From the NCBI GenBank assembly GCA_948567375.1, contig OX419756.1, positions 69,666,552-69,730,551 of the forward strand: a stretch of 64,000 nucleotides of DNA, written 5' to 3'. This document shows, one piece after another, positions 22,841-32,089 of the stretch. Each line of letters begins with the position of its first letter. Position 1 is the first letter of the stretch. The notes below the pieces were generated by a model. The model was not told where the DNA came from, searched no databases, and worked only from the letters and a program-made list of their open reading frames with translations. Source of the stretch: Lunularia cruciata. Taxonomy: Eukaryota > Streptophyta > Marchantiopsida > Lunulariales > Lunulariaceae. The translations under genes and the position numbers were made by a program.

Positions 22841-24478
22841 TCAAAGCCCAAAAGGCATGACCTTGAAAGTGTAAGTTCCCCAAGGTGTGGTGAATGTGGT
22901 GAGTTGTTGATGCTCTGGTGCAATCTTGATTTGGTTGTATCCACTATAACCATCTCCAAAACTGTATCTCTCATGACCTGCAACCTCCTCCAAGATCTCA
23001 TCAATGAATGGCAATGGGTAGTAGTCCTTCTTGGTAACAACATTGAGCTTCTTGTAATCCACACATACCCAAAGCTTGCCATTCTTTTTCTTCACAATGA
23101 CAATTGGAGACACCCATTCTGAATTCTCCACCTCAAAGATAAATCCAGCCTTTTTGAGCTTATCAATCTCCTCTTTCACAACCAAAGATATTGGTGGGCT
23201 AATGCGACGTTGCTTTTGGCGGATTGGTCTTGCATGTGACTCCACCTCTATCTTGTGCTCCTCCAAGGTGACTTCATTCAAATCCTTGTAACTAAAAGCA
23301 AACACATGGATGAACTTGCGGAAAATCTCCTCAAATCTCACCTTCTCCTCCTTGGTAACATTTGGACCATACTTGAGGGTAGATAACCTTCTCTCTACCT
23401 CCTCAAGTGTCAATGGTGATTTATCTAGGTCCTTCAAAACCTCTGGCTTAGGTGCAAAATCCATAGCACACAAAGGATACACATCTAAATCAGATTTAGA
23501 TTCATCCTCCTCTGTGGAAGTCTCCTCTTCTATGCTTGTGTCCACACCTGAAGCTTCTTCTTCAGAATTTGATTCCAAATAATCAGAAGATGGTGTATCT
23601 GAATGTGAAGTGTTGGTGGTGTTAGTCACAAGAATTGTGACTTTATGGTTTGATGGCCCAATCCTCAAGTACCCTTTGTGCCATCGATCAGTTGTGCGTG
23701 CCGCTCTCAACCATGGCCTCCCAAGAAGTAAGTCATAGCTTGAATCCTTCAAGACTTGGAAAGTCATGAGATTTTGAATTCCCATAACTAAAACTACCAC
23801 TTTATCCATCACCCCTATTGGTCGAACTTGTTGCTTGTTTGCCATGCTCACCACAAATGCTGAAGGTCTTGAGGGTATCATACCCAAATTCTTCATCAAC
23901 CTTTCTGACATGGCATTCACTGTTGATCCTCGATCAACCAATGCATCCCTGATGTTGTGACCATTCACTCTCACATCAATCTTGGAGGCATATTCACAAG
24001 CCTCCCATGGTGCTGGCTTGGCATCCACCACCCCCATTGATACTGGAACTTTTGCCTTCTTCTTTCTCTTGCTCCTTGTAGAACTCAAACCACCTCTAAG
24101 CTCCTTTCTCAAGATAGGGTTCGAAGCAATTAATTGACCCACTGTGATGTTAGCCTTGTGACTACCAATATCCTCCAACACATTGTAGTTCCATTGTTGC
24201 TTTGAGATCAAGAAGTCCTCCATCCCCAACTTCTTCCTTGGAGTCTTTGTTGTTGATGGTGTTGAGATGCGAGTGCTCCTAGTAGACATAGGAGTATCCT
24301 TGCTTGAAGTAAATCCTTGAGAAGAGTGAACATCCTCTGCAAAACGAGCTCTCTTCTTCTCTTGTGCCAAAAGCTCCAAATTAAGACCCTTGGAGTTTGA
24401 GCACTCTCCCTTCTCATACTTGCTCTCAACCACATCTATGGATGATATCCCCTTACCTTTGTTGGGATTAGGAGCCAC
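22841..24478 (-). CDS. Ele-5 pol part 1: protease and RT N-terminus
   Basis: 545 codons, same frame as gag. After a Ser/Lys-rich linker, the protease has A-L-V-D-R-G-S-T-V-N-A-M at residues 179-190. The active-site loop is D-R-G-S where D-[ST]-G is usual; related plant lineages often show D-x-G-S here. L-L-G-R-P-W-L is the conserved C-terminal flap-side motif. An acidic linker (310-340) is followed by RT fingers and palm: G-F-I-F-E-V-E-N-S-E-W-V-S-P, F-G-D-G-Y-S-G-Y-N-Q-I, and V-M-P-F-G-L at the end. A TGA at 22841-22843 follows; the frame then continues in the next entry. Confidence 0.88.
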   Translation of the reverse strand: MAPNPNKGKGISSIDVVESKYEKGECSNSKGLNLELLAQEKKRARFAEDVHSSQGFTSSKDTPMSTRSTRISTPSTTKTPRKKLGMEDFLISKQQWNYNVLEDIGSHKANITVGQLIASNPILRKELRGGLSSTRSKRKKKAKVPVSMGVVDAKPAPWEACEYASKIDVRVNGHNIRDALVDRGSTVNAMSERLMKNLGMIPSRPSAFVVSMANKQQVRPIGVMDKVVVLVMGIQNLMTFQVLKDSSYDLLLGRPWLRAARTTDRWHKGYLRIGPSNHKVTILVTNTTNTSHSDTPSSDYLESNSEEEASGVDTSIEEETSTEEDESKSDLDVYPLCAMDFAPKPEVLKDLDKSPLTLEEVERRLSTLKYGPNVTKEEKVRFEEIFRKFIHVFAFSYKDLNEVTLEEHKIEVESHARPIRQKQRRISPPISLVVKEEIDKLKKAGFIFEVENSEWVSPIVIVKKKNGKLWVCVDYKKLNVVTKKDYYPLPFIDEILEEVAGHERYSFGDGYSGYNQIKIAPEHQQLTTFTTPWGTYTFKVMPFGL

Positions 24479-24493
24479 TTGGGTTTCACTACC

Positions 24494-25438
24494 TCACTCT
24501 TTTCCTCTATTGGCTCCCTCATAACCCCTTCCTCCATGGTAAGTGGAATTTGGGCATTTCCTTTGGATATGGCCTCTTCCTCCACAACCAAAACAATTTC
24601 TATCATTGAAATTGTTGGCTGGTTGGCCTCCTCTATATGGATAGTTTCCATAACTTCTAGTCCCTCTCCCTATATTCTGATCCACCTCTCTCTTCTCCCA
24701 TAGTTGCACCACATTGATCTTAAGATCCGCAAGTTGGTCTGTGATGGTTTGGAGTGGATCTTTTGGTGGAGGTGCAAGAACTAGAGCAACTATTACTTGT
24801 GATGCAACCCTTGTAACCAAAGTACCAAAAGTTCCACCATACTTGTAGCCTTGATGAGGATGCACAACCTCCTTCACCACCAAATCACTCTCATCCCCTT
24901 CCAAACTCTCCTCCATACAAATTGCGATCTTGATAGCTTCAACCTTGGAAGAAGGTTTCTCATATCTCACCTTGCTTCTAATTTGTGTTCTCAACCCTCC
25001 CACAAAATTCTTGGTGAGCATGGCCCCTATACAAATCATTGTAGTCTCCACATCATCCCCACCCTTCCTCAACACTATGCGAAATCTGGACTCTAACTTT
25101 TCCACTCTTTCCACATAGACTCTCACTTTCTCTTCATCTCCTTGCTTGAGAAATGTAATCTCACTCATCAATTTCTCATAACTCTCATCAGGAAGAAAGT
25201 TCTCAATGAGTGCTAAAGTCAAAGTCTCCCAAGACTCTTCTTCCCCATCTCTCCTCTCTCTTTTTTGGTATTCTGACTCGTACCATGTAAGTGCTGCATC
25301 CTCAAAGAAATTTGGTAATAATGAGGCCCACTCATTCTTTCTCCTCTCATTGTTTCCTATGCAAGCTCTCTTGAAGTCTCTCACAAAGGCCTCCACATCT
25401 TCTCCATCCTTGCCAAAGAAAACCGGAAGTTTCCCCAT
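24494..25438 (-). CDS. Ele-5 gag
   Basis: 314 codons. The N-terminal capsid domain is of the retrotransposon gag type (A-L-T-W-Y-E-S-E, F-L-P-D-E-S-Y-E-K-L, L-K-Q-G). The C-terminal nucleocapsid has a perfect CCHC knuckle, C-F-G-C-G-G-R-G-H-I-Q-R-K-C, followed by a Gly/Tyr-rich tail. It ends at a TGA (24494-24496) and is followed five codons later by the pol Met in the same frame. Gag builds the particle and binds genomic RNA. Confidence 0.88.
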   Translation of the reverse strand: MGKLPVFFGKDGEDVEAFVRDFKRACIGNNERRKNEWASLLPNFFEDAALTWYESEYQKRERRDGEEESWETLTLALIENFLPDESYEKLMSEITFLKQGDEEKVRVYVERVEKLESRFRIVLRKGGDDVETTMICIGAMLTKNFVGGLRTQIRSKVRYEKPSSKVEAIKIAICMEESLEGDESDLVVKEVVHPHQGYKYGGTFGTLVTRVASQVIVALVLAPPPKDPLQTITDQLADLKINVVQLWEKREVDQNIGRGTRSYGNYPYRGGQPANNFNDRNCFGCGGRGHIQRKCPNSTYHGGRGYEGANRGKE

Positions 25439-25674
25439 CTTAACCCCTCACTATCTTTCTTTTCTCTCAAATTTTTTTTTTCTCTTTTTTTTTCTCTCAC
25501 TCTATTACTAATAGATTATATACATGACTAACACCATATGAGAATAATCCACTCTAGGGAACACAAAAGGTTCAGGTTGCTCCAAGATTTTTATAGCAAC
25601 ATCAAATCCTAGAGTGCATATTAATCTAACTCTCATGGATAATTTATCCATAAGTTGAAAGATTATCTCCATCA

Positions 25675-26358
25675 CTAATCTTGAGAACTAGCTGATGAAG
25701 GTGGTAATATTTCTGTAGCTGTACTAAGACTCTTTCCAAGATCCTTCACCAAAGTCTCCAAAAGTGATTTTACTCCACTACACTCATGTCCTTTTGGAAG
25801 TCCTTCAACTCCACAAACCTCACACAACTCCTTGGTCTTAGATCTTCTTCCTCCCAATCTTGGTGAAGAAGGTCCAACATGTAAACCCAAGTCCAATAAG
25901 CCTCTCCTTTCTCTCAATCTCTTGCTCTCAAAGGTCAATGGACATGAACTTGCCTTATGTCCCTTCTCTCCACACAAAAAGCACTTAGACTCACTCTTTC
26001 CTCCAAGTGGTGTAGGTTTTTGGATCCTCTCAACACTCTCTTTAAATTCTATTGTAAACTCTTTTTTCCTCAAATCCACCCCTTCAATCACCTCAAACCC
26101 TTGGGGAACCTTGCATAATCTCAATTTCCACTCTTGATGACCTCCATGTTCCCAAGATGAATCTAAACACTTAAACATGCTTTTTGTTGATCTCAAACTC
26201 CTCATGCATGAGATATCCACTTTGTAGAATTGACCCTTCCTCACAATGTCACTCAAATCTCCCAACCAGTATGCCACAGTCCTTTGAAATTTGACACACT
26301 TGATCACAACTCTAGGGAGTCCTTCCTTGCAAAATTTCAGATCTTTCCATTGAGCCAT
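25675..26358 (-). CDS. Ele-5 ORF1: extra zinc-knuckle protein upstream of gag
   Basis: An uninterrupted 227-codon frame starting at ATG (ATGGCTCAATGG) between the 5' LTR and gag, on the coding strand of the element. Residues 1-120 are of unknown fold, with several Trp/Cys positions. Residues 126-139 form a complete CCHC knuckle, C-F-L-C-G-E-K-G-H-K-A-S-S-C. Residues 179-193 (C-E-V-C...G-H-E-C) form a second possible metal site with different spacing. The tail is Ser-rich. Function is unknown; nucleic-acid binding is inferred from the knuckle. It is open while gag-pol has stops, so the frame may be selected or simply fortunate. It is separate from the gag knuckle at the end of 24494-25438. Confidence 0.75.
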   Translation of the reverse strand: MAQWKDLKFCKEGLPRVVIKCVKFQRTVAYWLGDLSDIVRKGQFYKVDISCMRSLRSTKSMFKCLDSSWEHGGHQEWKLRLCKVPQGFEVIEGVDLRKKEFTIEFKESVERIQKPTPLGGKSESKCFLCGEKGHKASSCPLTFESKRLRERRGLLDLGLHVGPSSPRLGGRRSKTKELCEVCGVEGLPKGHECSGVKSLLETLVKDLGKSLSTATEILPPSSASSQD

Positions 26359-26985
26359 TTGGCCTAGACATCTTTCTATTCAGCACCCATATTTCAGATT
26401 TGGTCTGAAAACCACCCCCTTCACTTCAAAAACTCATTACTCCCTACGCAAGAACTATCTCTCTTTAATTTTTGTGACAGCAGGTAAGATACAATGCACT
26501 CAATTTTCTTAAAAATTTTCAAGACAATTCACTAAAAATTAAAGAAATGGCAAACTCTGTACAATTTTCCAGAGAGCATGTAGTTGCGGAAACACTTTAC
26601 CCTATCAACTTTCAAAACTTCTAGCCCAATGAGCATAGAAGCTCTCACAATAATTTCAAGTGTGCTAACTGAAATATAACCCAAGCTATTATATGTAGAA
26701 ATCTCAAGTCCAGATTTCAAACTTGAAATTTTGCCCAAAATCACCTTAGTCCCCAAAATCTGCAATCCACCTCACACAATCTCTCCAATTCCTCTCATGT
26801 GTACAAGATGTACAAAATCATCGCAAAGACATCATAATGAACTACAAGGTATACAAATGGATCTTGGTTCCCTAACATAAGTTCAGCCCTCTCTTCTCCT
26901 AATGTTCTCTCCAAGTGAGCTCTCATAGCCTCATTCTGCCTAATGTAGAATTGAACGCGGAACATTATCTTGCCTCTTAGAGAGG

Positions 26986-27002
26986 TCCCAGTAACGGAAC
27001 CA
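26986..27002 (-). promoter_or_regulatory. Ele-5 primer binding site
   Basis: On the minus strand, four bases after the LTR, TGGTTCCGTTACTGGGA follows the pattern TGGCGCCGTTGCCGGGGA used by several plant Ty3/gypsy lineages of the Tat/Athila type. Ele-8 carries a similar site at 58780. Confidence 0.65.
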
Positions 27003-27006
27003 AAAA

Positions 27007-27699
27007 TGTGAGCCGGCCTGCCTCTCACTCATGATGAACCTCTGATGGCTATTATAGTAGCGCACCATGGACTAAGAAAGCAAGGAACCCCAACTCCATC
27101 ATACTCCTCCAAGGCTAACACTCCAAGACTCAAGACATTGATCACTAGAGAACTCAATGAGAGAGAGATAGTTGCAAATGAAAGGATGATGAGTACTTCC
27201 TCACCCCTTGTTTATATACTTGTGAAATAGCTACGTACCAAAGTTACTAATTATTGTAGTAACTCAAGTTACTAAACTAAAAGTCAAGTAAAGTCAAAAA
27301 GTAGAAAGGAATATCCATTCACATGGGTATATTCTCCTAAGCATGTGGTCTTATCTTGACCCAACCACTAAGTCAAAGATTCCTTCACATGGGCTATCTT
27401 TGGACTAAAGAAGAATCCAAAACAAAAAGGCTTGCGGGCCCAAGAGTTCTCAACTCTTTCCTCAAAGCCAAACACCTAGGAATAATACCAAGTCAACACA
27501 CTAAAGTCCAAAATAGTGGTGCTCATCTTTTCTACTTCCCCTAAGGTAAGGTCCCCTTTATCTTAGCTATGACTAACTTTAGCTAACCATGACTAATATA
27601 GAACCATCCTTTATCTCTATATAAATAATATCTCTTAAGTACTTGTAATACCAAGCTAAATATCACCATACGTATGCACATGCACAAATGAGTGTTATA
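27007..27699 (-). repeat. Ele-5 5' LTR
   Basis: 693 bp, plus-strand TGTGAGCCGG...GAGTGTTATA, the terminal CA now TA. It joins Ele-4 leader sequence (GGAAAAAACC) directly on its outer side and the primer site on its inner side. Confidence 0.88.
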
Positions 27700-28383
27700 G
27701 GAAAAAACCTATTTTTCCAATTTGGCTTGAGTGAAAAGTTAGTGGGGGATTTAGTGGTCAGCCATTTTTTAGGATTCTTGTCAGATTTTACGTCAGATTT
27801 TGTGAAAGAGTTACATGAGATTTTGGTGAGAAGAACATTGATTTGATCCCCGATGATCCTTGTAGCTCAGGAAGTAGATAGGTACTCCAATTATATCAAA
27901 TGTCAAATGGTGGCAGAGTCTGTCTTGTGTTGACTTATGAGATGAAGGGTTTTCGTTTAGAGTTCTTATGATTAGACACCCTCCATTCTATGCTTCTTGT
28001 TTGTGCACCGTGTTGGTATGAGGTGCCCTGAATTTTGAGCATTGGTGCTCAAGTGTGCTCTCAGTAGAGAGGCTGGAGTGATGACTTGTCAAACTATCCT
28101 TGTTTCTCTCCGATGAGGCAAGAAGCAATGATCATGAGAATGCATGATGTGATGCTAGGTTAAGGTCTCCCTTGCCCCTAGTGTAATTGTCACAGGTAGA
28201 GTCATATTAGTGGATATTGTTCCGTTAGTTTAGGCACTTTGTGGTACTCGGTTGGTGTTGGCACTTGGTGGTGCTTGGTTGGTGTTGACACTTGGTGGTG
28301 TTGGCACTTGGTGGGGTACTTGCAGTTGCAATTTGCAGTTTCATTTGGTGGTTCCAGTCTGCGGTTCCAATTGCGGTTACTTT

Positions 28384-29390
28384 GTCATGATGGAGTTCTT
28401 GGGGGATTCCAGAGGAGTTAACCTTATAGTACGTAGTGGTTTTACTCGGAGTGGTGCTCAATATCAGCCTATATCTTGGGTTCTAGCGAGGGAGTAGATT
28501 GACTCTGAGTTGGAGTTTGAGACAGAAGCTGATTTAGTTGAGAGTGCACTTGGCATATCCGCATCATTGTTGTGTGACATGGATGAGATTTATGGGCCTC
28601 CAAAGGTCTTAGGTGTTACTATGGTACAATGTGTACCGTTGAGTTGGATGACTTCATGTAGGAGTTTAGTAGTAAGTGTGATCTGCAATAGATGCAGAAC
28701 CCAATTTTGTTTACGCCTTTCATGGCATGGAAGGGGTTGTTTTAGCACTTGGAGGGTCCGCTGATGGATGACTACCATGAGTTCAGAAGAGCTCATTTGG
28801 AGGAGATTGAGTTATGGAGACAATATTGGTCTCCAAACTATATCTCTATCACTTTAGGCTCGGTTGCTAGGAGTAGATTGGCTCTAACCACAAGTTCTAG
28901 CTTGAGTAGTGTTGGTTGAGCTAGTGGAGGTGCACTAGCTAGAGATAGTGTTACCACGAGTGGAGGGACTGCTATAGGAGGTGATGTAGTACCGGGGTTA
29001 AACCCCATGGTGGAGTTCTTCCAATGTTTAAGGTAGAATTACCAAGGAGTGCGGATTGACAAGCTGAGGAGCTTGCAAGAGTTCCAGCAGAAGGCTAGAG
29101 AGAGCCTACGTGAGGCATACACTTGCATGAGGTGGCTGATCAGTTTCACTAAGGGAGCTATTGAGGCCCAAGCAGTCCAATTTTGGTATGGGATATTAAA
29201 CAAGGAGTTGCAACGTAGAGTTTGTGATGCTACGTTGTTACAGGCTACTTTGGCCACTTTGCTAGTGGTCTTTGGTTTGGCTGAGCGTATTGAGCTCAAC
29301 ATGGTGGACGAGAGCGTGGTGACATCCAGATTTGGTAGGGAGACCTCATCCACAACTGTGACTTCTTCTAGAGTGTAGTAGAGTGCACCA
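28384..29390 (+). pseudogene. Ele-4 gag
   Basis: It starts at ATGGAGTTC with the G-D-S-R-G-V stretch shared with Ele-7 gag. A TAG after about 37 codons and a frameshift near 28610 follow. 29049-29378 (109 codons) is the capsid C-terminal part (L-R-E-A-Y-T-C-M-R, F-W-Y-G-I), matching Ele-7 near 46080-46390. The function would be assembly of the element particle. Confidence 0.75.
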
Positions 29391-29499
29391 CGCCTAGTTG
29401 ATTTTTGAAGACATGGTGGACAGTCTAGATCATATGGAGCAAGTGGAGGGCCTAGTGGAGTTAGACCCTTATCTTTATTTTTGGGTCAGTAGTAGCTAG

Positions 29500-30380
29500 T
29501 GAGTAGTGGTGTTGCTTGTTGGACTTGTGGTGGACCTCACCATCGGAGAGAATGTACTCAGGGCAATGGACCTGATACCTTGGCTACATCATAACCAACA
29601 CAGAGGCAATGTGAGCATTGTCATACATTTGTTCAAACTAGTGACCGGTGCTTTGAGCTACACCTAGAGTTACGGAGTGGTAGGGCTGCTATGGCAGGTA
29701 GTAGAGGAACTCTAGTTTATGGAGGACAAGGTGGTAGAGGTGGTGGTAGAGGATCTACACATAGTAGAGGTATAGTACCTTCTCTTACTTCTGATACAAC
29801 TATGGCTACTTGGATTGAGCACTTGAAGCGGAGATTGGCTAGTATGGCCATTGCTTAGAGGATATCAGATTTGAATGCTGAAGCTTCTACCTCATATGTT
29901 GGTGATAGAGATGCTTTGGGCTTCATGTGTGAAGCAGCTCATGTGGATCCCAATGTTATGGTTGGTTACAATGCTTTGTGAGAGTAGGGATGATGCGGTT
30001 CCTACTACTAGAGTAGAGGTGGTTGGTAGTGGAATTGACTTGGTTGAGGAGCATGGGATCCGTTCAGCGACCAGTGGTTTATGCCTGGCAATAATAGCTA
30101 GAATGGAGGAGTTGCTTGACACGTGGGGAGCTTGTTGTCCAGGTTTAGCTTGGTCATCCGACTGATAGCTGGGTGGTGAGAGCTCAAGCTATTGCAACAA
30201 TAGCTGAGTCATACGATGTGCTAGTTGGGGGAGCAGTGTTATACCCCATGGGTTTCAATATTGACTATTGGGAGGAGACAACCTCCTATGGACCAGGTTG
30301 GTAGTCTGGTGAGGGACAAGTTTGTCGCTTACTAGTATGCTTCAGTTATGGCTGTCTTGGCTCACTATAGTCCGAGACCA
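29500..30380 (+). pseudogene. Ele-4 zinc knuckles and deleted protease
   Basis: The first knuckle, C-W-T-C-G-G-P-H-H-R-R-E-C (about 29520-29565), is kept. The second (about 29605-29650) reads C-E-H-C-H-T-F-V-Q-T-S-D-R-C, with the metal His changed to Gln. Against Ele-7, a stretch of about 250 bp containing the protease active site (Ele-7 47464-47715) is absent here: GAGTTGCTTGACACG runs directly into the G-E-L-V-V-Q part at about 30120. Protease activity of this copy is therefore impossible. Confidence 0.78.
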
Positions 30381-30689
30381 TGGCAACATCAGTTTTAGCT
30401 TTTAGTGGTGCAATTACTTGGCTTGGTGACTCATTGGGGGGGAACGCCCATGCAGAGGATACTCCAATACCAGAGGAGGTCACTCAGATTTGGAAAACAA
30501 GTGGGATTGTTCCATCCACCTTGGATGTTCCATTGTGGAGTTTAGAGGAGACATTGCAGCAACATGCAAATTAGTTGATGCAATAGGCTTGGAGTGGAGC
30601 CTTTGTACCATTCAGAGATGAGTGTAAGGATGAGCCTCTAGAGTCAATTACTTTGACACCTCTAGATACCACACTCATTGCTTGGCAAT

Positions 30690-31580
30690 ATCCAATAGAG
30701 GGAGTACGTCTATTGGAGTTGTTCAGTGGGATTAGCACCATACTAGCTACGGTACTACAGGTGGGTTTACAAGTACATAGGTACTTGTATATGGAGAAAG
30801 ATGAGACTGCTAGGCGAGTCTCTCTACATCATGTGGTACACTTGACCTATTGGTATCTAGAGTTATTATCGGTGTTAGTAGTTAGAGGTTACCAGAGGGC
30901 CTTACCAATAGATATTTCCTTATTAGGGGCGCATGATTTGGAGCGACATAGGCCTATTCACTTGGTGATTCCCAAAGGGCCATGTCAGGGACATACATGT
31001 GCTGGCCAAGGTTTGGGTCTTTAGGATCCTTGTTCTGGTGTGTTTTGGGAGATGTTACAGATACTCCAACATCTCTAGGTTCATTAGTCCATTTCTCCAG
31101 CTTACCTTTTGGAGAGCGTTCCTTTGATGGGTGATTCTTGCACTCGAGTGATGGTGAGTACACATCAGGTCCATTCTTGGATGGGACCTATTGTATTGTT
31201 AGATGCAGCCAGAGTTGGATCACGACCTCATTGTCTTTGTCTTTGGTGGACGAACCTCGTACCCAAAGAGGTTCTACAATGTGCATATGAGGGGATTCAA
31301 CGACTAGACCACATCCTTGTTGATGACATCTTGGATGTGAGGCGTCAGTCTCAGATGGTGGTAGTGGCTGATAGGTCACCTATGGCAATGGTGAACCTAG
31401 TTGGATAGCCTAGAGCTGCATTTCCCACACTCATGAGTTTCCCAAACTCTCATGCTTTTCAAGAGGGAGGACTTGGAGTTATTTGGGACTCAGTAACAAC
31501 AATTGGTGGAGCTCAATGCTGATGAGAGAGAGCAGGAAATGGGTTTTCACACCGGTGTACCGCTGCTATATTACCACTGT
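30690..31580 (+). pseudogene. C5-cytosine DNA methyltransferase domain inside Ele-4 pol
   Basis: The frame from 30653 gives V-R-L-L-E-L-F-S-G-I (motif I, AdoMet binding, 30704-30733), Y-L-Y-M-E-K-D (motif II region), L-P-I-D-I, then G-P-C-Q-G-H-T-C-A-G-Q-G-L-G-L (motif IV, catalytic Cys codon 30983-30985) and F-W-E-M-L. In the same frame, past stops at 31022, 31076 and 31085, come L-L-E-S-V-P (motif VI, usual E-N-V), L-L-D-A-A-R-V-G-S-R-P and W-W-T-N-L (motif VIII region, 31199-31258). After a stop at 31406 and a 1-base shift near 31490, E-L-N-A-D-E-R-E-Q-E-M-G-F (31509-31547) fits the C-terminal motif. About 295 codons, the size of a full catalytic domain. Motif order is I to X, not permuted, so it is not DRM-type. 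Known role of the family: transfer of methyl to cytosine C5. This copy is dead. Confidence 0.87.
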
Positions 31581-32089
31581 TCTAGTAGTGTCAGAGGCAT
31601 CTAGATGTCAAGTGTTAGGTCATGTTATAGACCTGAACTGTTTGACATAAATTGTGAGCCTTGGCTTAGTAGAGCAACGTAGGATGTGCTTCACAGGCAT
31701 CACCACTCAGACACTTGTGATCCCTATGCCTATCGAGACAATTCAAGCACATGTTGGGGGCAATGGACTAAGTGGACATGGTATTCTTGGGACACAATGA
31801 GTAGCTACTATGGAGAGTGGTCTACTTGGAGTCCATCCAGGTGAGCGTGGGCTACTTGGATTGCACCCTTGGTCCACCTAGGATGTAGCTAGAGGACATG
31901 TGGAGCTTGCAGCCAGAGTGGAGGGAGTTTTTCACACAAAGGTTTGGACCTCTAGTGGTCGAGGGCATGACACTATTGCTTATCAAGGCCCAGTGTAGCA
32001 GCTAGTCAGTACGTCTTCCACTCCTATGACAGTTACAGAGGATACTTGGGAGCCAAATCTTGGACCCAAGCTTACTGGGGAGGAAAGAT

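Larger units (their letters stand above)
19874..27699 (-). mobile_element. Ele-5: Ty3/gypsy element with extra 5' ORF, nested in Ele-4
   Basis: 7826 bp with both LTRs (27007-27699 as 5', 19874-20565 as 3'). Minus-strand order: primer site, an extra zinc-knuckle ORF, gag, protease-RT, RT-RNase H, integrase. RT before integrase is the Ty3/gypsy order. The primer site type and gag/pol in one frame resemble Tat/Athila-like lineages, and Ogre-type elements of that group also have an ORF before gag; that placement is an inference. It interrupts the leader of Ele-4. Flanks TGGAC (19869-19873) and roughly GGAAA (27700-27704) look like a decayed target duplication. Confidence 0.9.

Noticed and set aside
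28225-28497. Repeated C-Q-H-Q-P-S-type peptide on the minus strand as a gene
   Set aside because: It is the antisense of the GT-rich leader of Ele-4 (TTGGTGTTGGCACTTGG repeats).
30653-31024. Methyltransferase match as chance similarity
   Set aside because: At least five separate motifs occur in the right order and spacing over about 295 codons, mostly in one frame.
30690-31580. A host methyltransferase gene fragment inserted in the element
   Set aside because: No intron remnants, target duplications or junctions are seen, and coding homology to Ele-7 runs up to the domain; not fully excluded without more copies.
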